Positions 9,226 through 18,198 of a stretch of 64,000 bases of DNA are shown piece after piece. The stretch is from positions 806,001-870,000 of the forward strand of contig NZ_AP022605.1 in the NCBI RefSeq assembly GCF_010728155.1, given 5' to 3'. How positions within the stretch are numbered: the stretch's first letter is position 1; every line of letters begins with the position of its first letter. The notes under the pieces were generated by a model that saw only the letters and a list, made by a program, of their open reading frames with translations, made no database searches and was not told the origin of the DNA. The translations under genes and the position numbers were made by a program. Origin of the DNA: Mycolicibacterium doricum (GTDB taxonomy: Bacteria > Actinomycetota > Actinomycetes > Mycobacteriales > Mycobacteriaceae).

Positions 9226-10020
9226 TCAGACTGAGGCAACCACGCCGGCCAGTAAGGCACCCATCCGCATCGCGGACCGACGGCCCGCCTCCAGCACCTC
9301 CGGGTGCGACAGCGGCTGCCCGGTCATGCCCGCGGCCAGATTGGTCACCAGCGAGATCGCCAGCACGTCGGCCCCTGCGGCCCGCGCCGCGATCGTCTCG
9401 TGCACGGTCGACATGCCGACCAGGTCGGCACCGACCGTGCGCAGCATCCGGATCTCGGCCGGGGTCTCGTAGTGCGGGCCGGGCAGGCCGGCGTAGACCC
9501 CTTCGGCCAGTGTCGGGTCGATCGCCTTGGCAAGCGTCCGCAACCGCGGTGCGTAGGCGTCGACCAGATCGACGAACTGCGCCCCGACCAGCGGTGAGCG
9601 GGCCGTGAGGTTGAGGTGGTCGCTGATCAGCACCGGCTGCCCTACCGTGAAGTCGTCCCGCAGGCCGCCCGCGGCGTTGGTCAGCACCACCGTGCGCACT
9701 CCCCCTGCGCACGCCGCCCGCACGGGATGCACGACGTGGCGCAGATCGTGGCCCTCGTATGCGTGGATCCGGCCGACGAGGATCAGCACCCGGTGCCCAC
9801 CGATCGGCACGGACAACAGGACGCCACCGTGTCCCGCGGCCGTCGGCGGGGTGAACCCGGGCAGCTCGACCATCGGCACGGTCGCGGTGGCGGTGCCGAA
9901 GGCGTCCACCGCGGGTGCCCAGCCGGATCCGAGCACCACCGCGACGTCGTGCTGGTCGACGCCGGTGCGGTCGCGGATCGCCGCCGCCGCTTGCTGGGCC
10001 ACCTCGGCCGGGCTTGTCAC
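9226..10020 (-). CDS. deoD: Purine nucleoside phosphorylase
   Basis: Phosphorolysis of inosine and guanosine (and the deoxy forms) to the base and ribose 1-phosphate. The 264-residue product reads from a GTG at 10020 ([10 protein letters not shown]). Trimeric-type motifs are present: LGSGW, the phosphate loop [16 protein letters not shown], and the base-binding region ending MSTVHE and VTNLAAGM. The GTG gives a length close to the roughly 268 I recall for the M. tuberculosis protein; longer open starts read into the divergent amiB1. Confidence 0.94.
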   Translation of the reverse strand: MTSPAEVAQQAAAAIRDRTGVDQHDVAVVLGSGWAPAVDAFGTATATVPMVELPGFTPPTAAGHGGVLLSVPIGGHRVLILVGRIHAYEGHDLRHVVHPVRAACAGGVRTVVLTNAAGGLRDDFTVGQPVLISDHLNLTARSPLVGAQFVDLVDAYAPRLRTLAKAIDPTLAEGVYAGLPGPHYETPAEIRMLRTVGADLVGMSTVHETIAARAAGADVLAISLVTNLAAGMTGQPLSHPEVLEAGRRSAMRMGALLAGVVASV

Positions 10021-10076
10021 GGTGTGCGAGCTTAGCTGTCGAAGTACCGCCGGACTGGCAGTGAGATACTGCGTCA

Positions 10077-11258
10077 ATGCCCTCCGCCACCGCGTCGACG
10101 AGCGTGGAAGACGCCGTCCACCGCCGCCGCGGAGATCTCGTCGAGTTGTCACACGCCATCCACGCCGAGCCGGAACTGGCGTTCGCCGAGTACCGCAGCT
10201 GTGCGAAGACCCAGGCGCTGGTCGCCGAGTACGGCTTCGAGATGACCTCCGCAGTCGGTGGCCTCGACACGGCCTTCCTCGCGTCCTACGGCAGTGGCCC
10301 GCTGGTGGTCGGCGTCTGCGCGGAGTACGACGCGCTGCCCGACATCGGACACGCCTGCGGCCACAACATCATCGCCGCGTCGGCCGTCGGCACCGCGCTG
10401 GCGCTGGCCGAGGTCGCCGACGAGCTCGGCCTGACGGTGGTGTTGGTCGGCACACCCGCCGAGGAGGCGGGCGGCGGCAAGGTCCTGTTGCTCGAGGCGG
10501 GGGCCTTCGACGACATCGCTGTCGCGGTGATGCTGCACCCCGGACCGGTCGACATCGCCGCTGCCCGGTCCTTGGCGCTGTCGGAGGTGGACGTCACCTA
10601 CACCGGCCGGGAATCGCACGCGGCAGTCGCGCCACATCTCGGCATCAACGCCGGCGACGCCGTCACCGTCGCGCAGGTCGCGATCGGGTTGCTGCGCCAG
10701 CAGTTGGCGCCGGGACAGATGGTGCATGGGATCGTCACCGAAGGTGGCGTGGCCACCAACGTCATCCCGGCCCGCACCCGGATGCGTTACACGATGCGCG
10801 CCGCCGAATCGGCGGCGCTGCACGAACTCGAGGACCGGATGGCGGGTTGCTTCCAGGCCGGCGCCGTCGCCACCGGCTGCGGCTATGAGGTCACCGAGAC
10901 CGCGCCGGCGTATGCCGAACTGACCCCGGACCGCTGGCTGGCCGAGGCGTTCCGCGACGAGATGGAGCGGGTCGGCCGCACCCCGGTGCCGGCCGAGGTC
11001 GAGGCGGCGCTGCCGCTCGGGAGCACCGACATGGGCAACGTCACGCAGGTCGTGCCCGGTATCCACCCGGTGGTGGGCATCGACGCCGGCGGTGCGTCCA
11101 TCCACCAGTCGGCGTTCGCCGGCGCTGCGGCGGGACCCAGCGCCGACCGGGCCGTCGTCGAGGGTGCGATCATGCTGGCACGCACGGTGGTGCGTCTCGC
11201 CGAGACCTGCTCCGAGCGGGACCGGGTGCTGGAGCGGCAGGAGAGGCGGGCGTCATGA
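10077..11258 (+). CDS. amiB1: M20-family amidohydrolase AmiB1
   Basis: A zinc-dependent carboxypeptidase/aminoacylase-type hydrolase; the natural substrate is unknown. The 393-residue product shows HACGHN (metal ligands), PAEEAGGGK (catalytic Glu and metal Glu) and the late ligand region [17 protein letters not shown]. It is transcribed divergently from deoD across 56 bases and overlaps amiA1 by four bases (ATGA), forming a pair of paralogous hydrolases. Confidence 0.9.
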   Translation: MPSATASTSVEDAVHRRRGDLVELSHAIHAEPELAFAEYRSCAKTQALVAEYGFEMTSAVGGLDTAFLASYGSGPLVVGVCAEYDALPDIGHACGHNIIAASAVGTALALAEVADELGLTVVLVGTPAEEAGGGKVLLLEAGAFDDIAVAVMLHPGPVDIAAARSLALSEVDVTYTGRESHAAVAPHLGINAGDAVTVAQVAIGLLRQQLAPGQMVHGIVTEGGVATNVIPARTRMRYTMRAAESAALHELEDRMAGCFQAGAVATGCGYEVTETAPAYAELTPDRWLAEAFRDEMERVGRTPVPAEVEAALPLGSTDMGNVTQVVPGIHPVVGIDAGGASIHQSAFAGAAAGPSADRAVVEGAIMLARTVVRLAETCSERDRVLERQERRAS

Positions 11259-12427
11259 GTGTGCTGAAACACGCCGCCGCACGCTGGCTGTCGGAGCACT
11301 CCGACGAACTGGTCGCCTGGCGCCGCCACATCCATGCCCACCCGGAACTGGGCCGACAGGAGTTCGCCACCACCCAGTTCGTCGCCGCCCACCTCGCCGA
11401 CGCCGGGCTCAACCCGAAGATTCTCCCCGGCGGAACCGGACTGACGTGCGATTTCGGCCGCGAGGACGGTCCGCGGATCGCGCTGCGCGCCGACATGGAC
11501 GCGCTGCCCATGGCCGAGCGAACCGGGCTGCCGTACTCGTCTACCGTGCCGAACATCGCGCACGCCTGCGGCCACGACGCACACACCGCGATTCTGCTGG
11601 GCGCGGCGATGTCGATGGCGTCGGTGCCCGAGTTGCCCATCGGGGTGCGGCTGATCTTCCAGTCCGCCGAGGAACTGATGCCCGGTGGCGCGATCGATGC
11701 GATCGCGGCCGGCGCCTTGAACGGGGTGTCGCGGATCTACGCGCTGCACTGTGATCCGCGGCTGGCGGTGGGCAGGGTGGCGGTGCGGCCGGGGCCGATC
11801 ACGTCGGCGGCCGACCAGATAGAGGTGACGCTGCACTCACCCGGCGGGCACACGTCACGCCCGCACCTGACCGGTGACCTGGTCTACGGGCTCGGCACGT
11901 TGATCACTGGGGTGCCCGGTGTGTTGTCGCGCCGCATCGACCCGCGCAACAGCACCGTGATGGTGTGGGGTGCGGTCAACGCCGGGGTGGCGGCCAACGC
12001 GATCCCGCAGACCGGCACGCTGGCCGGAACAATCCGCACCGCGTCTCGGCAGACCTGGCTGACGCTGGAAGGCATTGTCCGCGAGATTGTCTCGTCGCTG
12101 CTGGCGCCGTTGGGGATGGAACACACCGTGCTGTACCGCCGCGGTGTGCCCCCGGTGGTCAACGAAGAGGTCTCCACGCGCATCCTCACCCACGCGATCG
12201 AGGCGATCGGCCCGGACGTGCTCGCCGACACCCACCAGTCCGGTGGCGGCGAGGACTTCTCGTGGTACCTCGAGGAGGTGCCGGGGGCGATGGCACGGCT
12301 CGGTGTGTGGAGCGGTCGGGGGCCGCAGTTGGATCTGCATCAGCCGACGTTCGACCTCGACGAGCGCGCACTCGGTGTCGGTGTGCGGGCGATGGTCAAC
12401 ATCATCGAACAGGCCGCCCTGCTCTGA
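11255..12427 (+). CDS. amiA1: M20-family amidohydrolase AmiA1
   Basis: The 390-residue paralogue of the upstream gene is closer to the N-acyl-amino-acid amidohydrolase (hippuricase-like) branch. Motifs are HIHAHPELG at the N-terminus, RADMDALPM, ACGHDAHT with metal ligands, QSAEE with the catalytic Glu, and SGGGEDFSWY near the C-terminus. A start overlapping the amiB1 stop indicates translational coupling. The physiological substrate is not evident. Confidence 0.9.
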   Translation: MSVLKHAAARWLSEHSDELVAWRRHIHAHPELGRQEFATTQFVAAHLADAGLNPKILPGGTGLTCDFGREDGPRIALRADMDALPMAERTGLPYSSTVPNIAHACGHDAHTAILLGAAMSMASVPELPIGVRLIFQSAEELMPGGAIDAIAAGALNGVSRIYALHCDPRLAVGRVAVRPGPITSAADQIEVTLHSPGGHTSRPHLTGDLVYGLGTLITGVPGVLSRRIDPRNSTVMVWGAVNAGVAANAIPQTGTLAGTIRTASRQTWLTLEGIVREIVSSLLAPLGMEHTVLYRRGVPPVVNEEVSTRILTHAIEAIGPDVLADTHQSGGGEDFSWYLEEVPGAMARLGVWSGRGPQLDLHQPTFDLDERALGVGVRAMVNIIEQAALL

Positions 12428-12445
12428 CCACCGCGCTCAGTGGTC
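12426..12445 (+). terminator. Short stem-loop after amiA1
   Basis: GACCAC at 12426-12431 pairs with GTGGTC at 12440-12445 around an eight-base loop, starting in the amiA1 stop codon. The stem is short, so this is a weak candidate. The rest of the gap to 12586 shows nothing else I can name. Confidence 0.35.
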
Positions 12446-12586
12446 CAGGCCGGCACCGGGGGTGCGCATCCGTTCTCGGGGTTCTGCCATCACTGCAGCC
12501 TGTCACCTCCGCACTGCGCGAGGGTGACGAAAAGCTCATCGAACTGCGGCGTGTCGGGTGCACAAGCGCACGCTCGCGAAAACGGG

Positions 12587-13066
12587 CTAGCCCGGGGTGC
12601 CCGGGCCGACGCTGCGCGACGGGCGGGTCCGCAGGTCGTGCACGTATTCGGCTGGCGCGCCGGCTATCTCGGCCGCGTCGGCCATCACCCCGAGATAGCG
12701 CGCCGACGGCAACCCGCCCTCCCAGGCGTCGACCACGTACAGCCACGCCAGCACCGGGTCGGTGTCCGTGTCCGACGAAAGCCGGTCGACGCGGCAGCGG
12801 ATCTTCTTGTGGACGCCGAGTTCCGAACCCTCCCAGCGGTCGAGGTTCTCCTCGTCCTCTTTCGTCATGTCGTAGAGCACAACGAACACCTTCGACAGGG
12901 GATCCTCGACGACGGTGGCCAGCGCACCTTCCCAGCCGATGTCCTCGCCGCCGAACGTCAGTCGCCAGCCGTGCAGCCAGCCGGTCCCGGCCATCGGCGA
13001 ATGCGGTGCGCGCTCCATCATCTGCTCGGGATGCATGTTCGACCCGTAGGCGGCGTAGAGCGGCAC
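12587..13066 (-). CDS. Gamma-glutamylcyclotransferase-like protein (Rv3304-like)
   Basis: The 159-residue protein begins with a GTG at 13066 and has the AIG2/GGCT-fold signature YAAYGSNM at residues 4-11, which forms the substrate pocket. A Glu in WEGALATVVE is in a plausible catalytic position. Members hydrolyse gamma-glutamyl or related amide bonds, but the mycobacterial protein has no assigned substrate that I know of. It is divergent from lpdA and convergent with amiA1. Confidence 0.75.
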   Translation of the reverse strand: MPLYAAYGSNMHPEQMMERAPHSPMAGTGWLHGWRLTFGGEDIGWEGALATVVEDPLSKVFVVLYDMTKEDEENLDRWEGSELGVHKKIRCRVDRLSSDTDTDPVLAWLYVVDAWEGGLPSARYLGVMADAAEIAGAPAEYVHDLRTRPSRSVGPGTPG

Positions 13067-13136
13067 GGTAGGACAGCTTAACCGGCGACCGGCCTGCCGC
13101 GACCGGAAGCGGGCTTCGGCGGCGAACGGCTAGATT

Positions 13137-14555
13137 ATGCTCGTGCCAACCCGCATCGTAATCATCGGCGGCGGCCCCGCCGGATATGAGGCGGCTCTCG
13201 TCGCCGCGGGCAGAGGCCCGGACACCCACGTGACCGTGATCGACTCCGACGGGATGGGTGGGGCGTGCGTGCTCTACGACTGCGTGCCGTCGAAGACCTT
13301 CATCGCCTCGACCGGGGTGCGCACCGAATTGCGCCGCGCGACCGGCCTGGGTTTCGACATCAGTGTCGAAGACGCCAGAATCTCGCTGCCGCAGATCCAT
13401 CACCGGGTCAAGACGCTGGCGCGCTCGCAGTCCGCCGACATCGGCAGCCAACTACTGCGCGAAGGTGTCGCGGTCATCGCCGGCCGCGGGGAACTGGTCG
13501 ACGACGCGCCCGGGTTGGCGCAACACCGCGTACGGGTGACCACCCGCGACGGTAAGACCGGCGTCCTCAAGGCCGACGTGGTGCTCATCGCGACCGGGGC
13601 CAGCCCGCGCGTGCTCCCCAACGCGGTGCCCGACGGCGAGCGGATTCTCACCTGGCGCCAGCTCTACGACCTGACCGAGCTGCCCGAGCACCTGGTGATC
13701 GTGGGCTCTGGTGTCACCGGCGCCGAGTTCTGCAACGCCTACACCGAACTCGGTGTGACGGTGACCGTCGTCGCCAGCCGCGACCAGATCCTGCCGCACG
13801 AGGACAGCGACGCCGCCGCCGCCCTGGAGGAGGTGTTCGCCGAACGCGGCGTGACCCTGGTCAAGAACGCCCGTGCCGAATCGGTCACCCGCACCGAGAC
13901 GGGGGTGAAGGTGCAGATCGCCGACGGCCGCTGCGTCGAGGGCAGCCACGCGCTCATGACGGTCGGCTCGGTGCCCAACACCGAGGGTCTCGGCCTCGCG
14001 CGGGTCGGAGTCGAACTGGGCCGCGGCGGGTACATCCCCGTCGACCGGGTGTCGCGCACACCGGCATCGGGCATCTACGCCGCCGGCGACTGCACCGGCC
14101 TGCTGCCGCTGGCGTCGGTGGCCGCGATGCAGGGCCGCATCGCGATGTACCACGTTCTCGGTGAGGGGGTGGCACCGATCCGGCTGCGCACCGTCGCCTC
14201 GGCCACGTTCACCCGTCCCGAGATCGCCGCCGTCGGCATCCCGCAGACCGCGATCGACGACGGCGGTGTGCCGGCCCGCACGCTTATGCTGCCGCTGAAC
14301 ACCAACGCCCGCGCCAAGATGTCGCTGCTGCGGCACGGCTTCGTGAAGATCTTCTGCCGGCCGGCCACCGGCGTGGTAATCGGTGGCGTCGTGGTCGCGC
14401 CGATCGCCTCGGAGCTGATCCTGCCGATCGCGCTGGCGGTGCAGAACCGCATTTCGGTGACCGACCTGGCGCAGACACTGTCGGTGTATCCGTCGCTGTC
14501 CGGTTCGATCGTCGAGGCCGCGCGTCGCCTCATGGCGCACGACGATCTGGACTAG
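13137..14555 (+). CDS. lpdA: Flavoprotein NAD(P)H quinone reductase LpdA
   Basis: A pyridine-nucleotide disulfide-reductase-fold flavoprotein. The 472-residue product has the FAD motif GGGPAGYEAA at the N-terminus, the NAD motif GSGVTGAEF and the second FAD motif GIYAAGDC. The redox Cys pair is present (ACVLYDCVPSK), but the C-terminal His-Glu dyad of true lipoamide dehydrogenases is replaced (YPSLSGS). That favours a quinone reductase rather than a lipoamide dehydrogenase. The ATG at 13137 and the GTG at 13143 are both possible starts. glpD2 follows 20 bases downstream. Confidence 0.88.
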   Translation: MLVPTRIVIIGGGPAGYEAALVAAGRGPDTHVTVIDSDGMGGACVLYDCVPSKTFIASTGVRTELRRATGLGFDISVEDARISLPQIHHRVKTLARSQSADIGSQLLREGVAVIAGRGELVDDAPGLAQHRVRVTTRDGKTGVLKADVVLIATGASPRVLPNAVPDGERILTWRQLYDLTELPEHLVIVGSGVTGAEFCNAYTELGVTVTVVASRDQILPHEDSDAAAALEEVFAERGVTLVKNARAESVTRTETGVKVQIADGRCVEGSHALMTVGSVPNTEGLGLARVGVELGRGGYIPVDRVSRTPASGIYAAGDCTGLLPLASVAAMQGRIAMYHVLGEGVAPIRLRTVASATFTRPEIAAVGIPQTAIDDGGVPARTLMLPLNTNARAKMSLLRHGFVKIFCRPATGVVIGGVVVAPIASELILPIALAVQNRISVTDLAQTLSVYPSLSGSIVEAARRLMAHDDLD

Positions 14556-14575
14556 ATACCCGTAGCCTGGGAACG

Positions 14576-16315
14576 ATGAGTGACCCGATCGCAGGTAACG
14601 GGCAGACTTTGCTCGGACCGCAGCAGCGGGCCGAGGCCTGGCAGCGGCTCGGCAGCGAACAATTCGACGTCGTGGTGATCGGCGGCGGTGTGGTGGGCGC
14701 CGGCGCCGCGCTCGACGCCGCCACCCGCGGGCTCAAGGTCGCCCTGGTCGAGGCGCGGGACTATGCCTCCGGGACGTCCAGCCGCAGCAGCAAGATGTTC
14801 CACGGCGGTCTGCGCTACCTCGAACAGCTCGAGTTCGGTCTCGTCCGCGAGGCGCTGCACGAACGCGAGCTGTCGCTGACGACGCTGGCGCCGCACCTGG
14901 TCAAACCGCTGCCGTTCCTGTTCCCGCTGACCAACCGCTGGTGGGAGCGGCCCTACGTGGCGGCGGGCATCTTCCTCTACGACCAACTCGGCGGCGCCAA
15001 ATCCGTTCCGGCGCAGCGACATCTCACCAAGTCCGGGGCGCTGCGGCTGGCCCCCGGACTCAAACGCAGCTCTCTGATCGGCGGGATCCGCTACTACGAC
15101 ACCGTCGTCGACGACGCGCGCCACACCATGACCGTGGCCCGCACTGCCGCGCACTACGGCGCGGTGGTGCGCACGTCGACGCAAGTGGTCAACCTGCTTC
15201 GGGAAGGTGACCGGGTGATCGGTGTCGTCGTGCGCGACAGCGAGGACGGGTCGGTCACCGACGTCCACGGCCACGTCGTGGTCAACGCGACCGGCGTGTG
15301 GACCGACGAAATCCAGGCGCTGTCACGGCAACGCGGCCGGTTCCGCGTCCGGGCGTCGAAGGGTGTGCACGTCGTGGTGCCCCGTGACCGGATCGTCAGC
15401 GAGGTCGCGATCATCCTGCGAGCCGAGAAATCCGTGCTGTTCGTCATCCCCTGGGGGACGCACTGGATCATCGGCACCACCGACACCGACTGGAATCTGG
15501 ACCTGGCACACCCGGCCGCGACCAAGGCCGACATCGACTACATCCTCGACCACGTCAACACCGTGCTGGCCACTCCGCTCACCCATGACGACATCGACGG
15601 CGTCTACGCCGGCCTGCGTCCGCTGCTGGCGGGGGAGAGCGAGGAGACCTCGAAGCTGTCCCGTGAGCACGCCGTCGCCAGCCCGGCGCCGGGCCTGGTC
15701 GCCATCGCCGGCGGCAAGTACACCACCTACCGGGTGATGGGTGAGGACGCCATCGACGCGGCCGCCGAATTCGTGCCCGCGCGGGTGGCGCCGTCGATCA
15801 CCGAGAAGGTGCCGTTGATGGGTGCCGACGGATACTTCGCGCTGATCAACCAAACTCAGAGTGTCGGCGCCCATTACGGGTTGCACCCCTATCGGGTGCG
15901 TCACCTGCTCGACCGGTACGGTTCGCTGATCAGCGAGGTGCTGGCGTTCGCCGATGGGAGACCCGAACTGCTCACCCCGATCACCGAGGCGCCCGTCTAT
16001 CTCAAGGTGGAAGCCGTGTACGCCGCGGCCGCCGAGGGGGCGCTGCACCTCGAAGACATCCTGGCCCGGCGGATGCGGATCTCCATCGAGTACCCGCACC
16101 GCGGTGTCGACTGCGCCCGCGAGGTCGCCGAAGTCGTTGCGCCCATTCTGGGTTGGAGCGCCGAGGACGTCACCCGCGAGGTGGACACCTACTGCGCGCG
16201 GGTCGACGCCGAGGTGCGCAGCCAACAGCAACCCGACGACGAGTCCGCCGATGCGCTGCGCGCGGCGGCGCCCGAGGCCAGGGCGGAAATCCTCGAACCC
16301 GTCCCGTTGCGATGA
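14576..16315 (+). CDS. glpD2: FAD-dependent glycerol-3-phosphate dehydrogenase
   Basis: Oxidises sn-glycerol 3-phosphate to dihydroxyacetone phosphate at the membrane and passes electrons to quinone. The 579-residue product has the FAD-binding motif VVIGGGVVGAGAALDAATRG near residues 26-45, the GTSSRSSKMFHGGLRYLE substrate/FAD segment, and the C-terminal helical domain of the family. Pairing with the LpdA quinone reductase and overlap with the next gene (ATGA) suggest a single transcript. Confidence 0.94.
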   Translation: MSDPIAGNGQTLLGPQQRAEAWQRLGSEQFDVVVIGGGVVGAGAALDAATRGLKVALVEARDYASGTSSRSSKMFHGGLRYLEQLEFGLVREALHERELSLTTLAPHLVKPLPFLFPLTNRWWERPYVAAGIFLYDQLGGAKSVPAQRHLTKSGALRLAPGLKRSSLIGGIRYYDTVVDDARHTMTVARTAAHYGAVVRTSTQVVNLLREGDRVIGVVVRDSEDGSVTDVHGHVVVNATGVWTDEIQALSRQRGRFRVRASKGVHVVVPRDRIVSEVAIILRAEKSVLFVIPWGTHWIIGTTDTDWNLDLAHPAATKADIDYILDHVNTVLATPLTHDDIDGVYAGLRPLLAGESEETSKLSREHAVASPAPGLVAIAGGKYTTYRVMGEDAIDAAAEFVPARVAPSITEKVPLMGADGYFALINQTQSVGAHYGLHPYRVRHLLDRYGSLISEVLAFADGRPELLTPITEAPVYLKVEAVYAAAAEGALHLEDILARRMRISIEYPHRGVDCAREVAEVVAPILGWSAEDVTREVDTYCARVDAEVRSQQQPDDESADALRAAAPEARAEILEPVPLR

Positions 16316-17175
16316 GCCGGATGCGGCCCGCGTCGCTACCGGTGCGCGACGGGCTGGGGCCGGCGCGAGTGCGGTTGCGCGGCGGTGCGGTGCTCGTGGA
16401 GTTGGACTCCCGGTTCGGGGAGGCGGTGGCGGCGAAGGTCTTCGACGGCGAGGTGGTGACTGCCGACGGCAGCGTCGTCACGGCGGCCACCGTGCTGCCG
16501 CCGGGCGCGCACGTCTACCTCTATCGTGATCTGCCGGTCGAGGTTCCGGTGCCGTTCGAGATGCCGGTGCGCTATCGCGACGACAACATCGTGGTGGTGG
16601 ACAAGCCGCACTTTTTGGCGACGATGCCGCGCGGCCGCCACGTGGCCGAGACCGCGATGGTCCGGTTGCGCCGCGCACTCGATCTACCGGAACTGTCGCC
16701 GGCGCACCGGTTGGATCGGTTGACCGCCGGCGTGCTGTTGTTCACCACCCGCCGAGAGATCCGCGGCAGCTATCAGCGGTTGTTCTCCGACGGTGCGGTC
16801 ACCAAGGTGTACCTGGCGCGCTCCGCCGGCCGGCCCACCGTCGACCTGCCGACGGTTGTTCGCAGCCGAATCATCAAAGAACGCGGCCGGCTACAGGCTT
16901 TCGAGGAGCCAGGAGAGCCGAACGCCGAGACGCTGGTCGAAGATCTCGGTGACGACCTCTACCGGCTGACACCGCGAACCGGACGCACTCACCAACTGCG
17001 GGTGCACATGGCGTCGCTGGGCCTGCCGCTACGCAACGATTCGCTGTACCCGCAGATCGTCGACGTCGCGCCCGACGACTTCGCCAACCCGTTGCGGTTG
17101 CTGGCCCACAGTTTGGAATTCGTCGACCCGTTGACCGCCACACCGCATCGCTTCGTCACCGAGCGCGTTGTGTGA
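16312..17175 (+). CDS. RluA-type pseudouridine synthase (Rv3300c-like)
   Basis: Isomerises uridine to pseudouridine in rRNA or tRNA. The 287-residue product starts at the ATG overlapping the glpD2 stop. The catalytic motif AHRLDRLTAG carries the essential Asp, and RTGRTHQLRVHMASLG is the second RluA signature. Residues 1-85 resemble an S4-like RNA-binding segment. In the arrangement I recall from M. tuberculosis a phoU-type gene separates it from glpD2; none is present here. Confidence 0.9.
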   Translation: MSRMRPASLPVRDGLGPARVRLRGGAVLVELDSRFGEAVAAKVFDGEVVTADGSVVTAATVLPPGAHVYLYRDLPVEVPVPFEMPVRYRDDNIVVVDKPHFLATMPRGRHVAETAMVRLRRALDLPELSPAHRLDRLTAGVLLFTTRREIRGSYQRLFSDGAVTKVYLARSAGRPTVDLPTVVRSRIIKERGRLQAFEEPGEPNAETLVEDLGDDLYRLTPRTGRTHQLRVHMASLGLPLRNDSLYPQIVDVAPDDFANPLRLLAHSLEFVDPLTATPHRFVTERVV

Positions 17176-17257
17176 TTTCGGTCTGGTTTGTCGCGCCCAG
17201 CGCGACCAAACACCCCGAAAACCCCCGAACTCGGTGCGACGGCCCCACAATTGGCAC

Positions 17258-17593
17258 GTGCGAATAATGTGGCCGCTGTCCGGCGCCTGTGCCGCGCTGC
17301 TGATGTTCGCCGGGGTTCTGAGCCCGGCCGCCCCCACCGCGGACGCCACGCTCTGCGGGTCCATCGGTGGCAGATTCGTCGACGTCACCGGATGCGCGGA
17401 TCCGCTTTCCTACCTCAACGACGCGCTGCCGCCCCCACCCCCTCCGCCCCCACCCCCGCCGCCGCCGCCCCCGCCTGGTGCGCCGCCACCGCCACCGCCA
17501 CCGCCTCCACCACCGGTGTACATTCCGCCGGCACCGAACGTCGACGTGTGCGCCAGCGTCGGCAGGCGGGTGAGTGTCAGCGGCTGCATCTGA
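17258..17593 (+). CDS. Small secreted proline-rich protein
   Basis: From a GTG at 17258 (or ATG at 17267) the product is about 111 residues. It has an N-terminal signal peptide (MWPLSGACAALLMFAGVLS...ADA), a short domain LCGSIGGRFVDVTGCADPL, two runs of consecutive prolines (about 16 and 11) broken by PGA, and a C-terminal Cys-containing motif VDVCASVGRRVSVSGCI. Two CxS.GxxV.V.GC-like motifs flank the proline tract, four Cys in all. The function is unknown; export and an extended cell-wall-spanning tract are inferred. Confidence 0.7.
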   Translation: MRIMWPLSGACAALLMFAGVLSPAAPTADATLCGSIGGRFVDVTGCADPLSYLNDALPPPPPPPPPPPPPPPPGAPPPPPPPPPPPVYIPPAPNVDVCASVGRRVSVSGCI

Positions 17594-17667
17594 CGGCGTG
17601 GTTCACTGACCCGGGGGACCATGCGAAGTTCGACCGCCTCTTCGATCGAAAGTAGGTAGCGCGGCGG

Positions 17668-17702
17668 ACCCCTGCTTTCAGGCGTGGGGGTGAGCGCGTC
17701 AA
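17668..17702 (+). repeat. Right-end-like IS200/IS605 hairpin at the left edge of the element
   Basis: The core CCCCTGCTTTCAGGCGTGGG with a downstream GTCAA at 17698-17702 mirrors the hairpin and TCAA at the true right end (19454-19490). It could be the element's left-end hairpin or a leftover right end of an earlier copy; the TCAA favours the latter. Confidence 0.55.
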
Positions 17703-17786
17703 GTTCCTGCTTTGGGTGGCCACTGCGCGGGTACGGTTCCGGCGTGTTGAAACATTAGATGGTTGATCGCTGTCTAATGTTGTCGG

Positions 17787-18194
17787 GTGTCGGGTGTGGG
17801 TGTTACGTTGCGGACGAACGCGAATATCGCGTTCCGGTGCGCCTATCACGTCGTCTGGTGCCCGAAATACAGACGCAAGGTGATCGGCGGGCGGATGGAG
17901 CAGCGGCTCAAGGACATCATCGTCGAGGTGATCGAGGAGAAGGGGGCATGGTTGATCGAGATGGAGACCATGCCTGAGCACGTGCATCTGCTGGTGGAGG
18001 TCGACCCGCAGTTGGGGGTTCACAAGCTGGTGAAGGCCATCAAGGGCAGGTCCTCGCGGCTGCTGCGGCAGGAGTTCCCGTGGCTGAAATCGCGGTTGCC
18101 GACATTGTGGACGAACTCGTATTTCGTGGCGACGGTGGGTGGGGCACCGTTGTCGGTGATCAACCGCTACGTCGAGTCGCAGAAGGATCGTTGA
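17787..18194 (+). CDS. tnpA: IS200/IS605 transposase TnpA (HUH/Y1)
   Basis: A single-strand DNA transposase. The 135-residue product from a GTG at 17787 shows the family opening CAYHVVWCPKYRRKV, the metal-binding HUH motif EHVHLLV and the catalytic Tyr in INRYVESQ. It appears intact and so could still mobilise the element even though tnpB is broken. tnpB starts five bases after its stop. Confidence 0.92.
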   Translation: MSGVGVTLRTNANIAFRCAYHVVWCPKYRRKVIGGRMEQRLKDIIVEVIEEKGAWLIEMETMPEHVHLLVEVDPQLGVHKLVKAIKGRSSRLLRQEFPWLKSRLPTLWTNSYFVATVGGAPLSVINRYVESQKDR

Positions 18195-18198
18195 GATC

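Noticed and set aside
17188..17655. 155-residue frame overlapping the proline-rich protein
   Set aside because: Alternative frame of the proline tract; only its last ~20 residues might be real phosphatase debris.
17719..17737. Another SigF-like match (CTTT, 15 bases, GGGTAC)
   Set aside because: The -35 lacks the GG/GT part and it lies within the IS left end with no suitable gene start.
17752..17780. 8-bp palindrome before tnpA as the IS left-end hairpin
   Set aside because: Its sequence is unlike the right-end hairpin; it may instead control tnpA. Kept only as a note in the IS entry.
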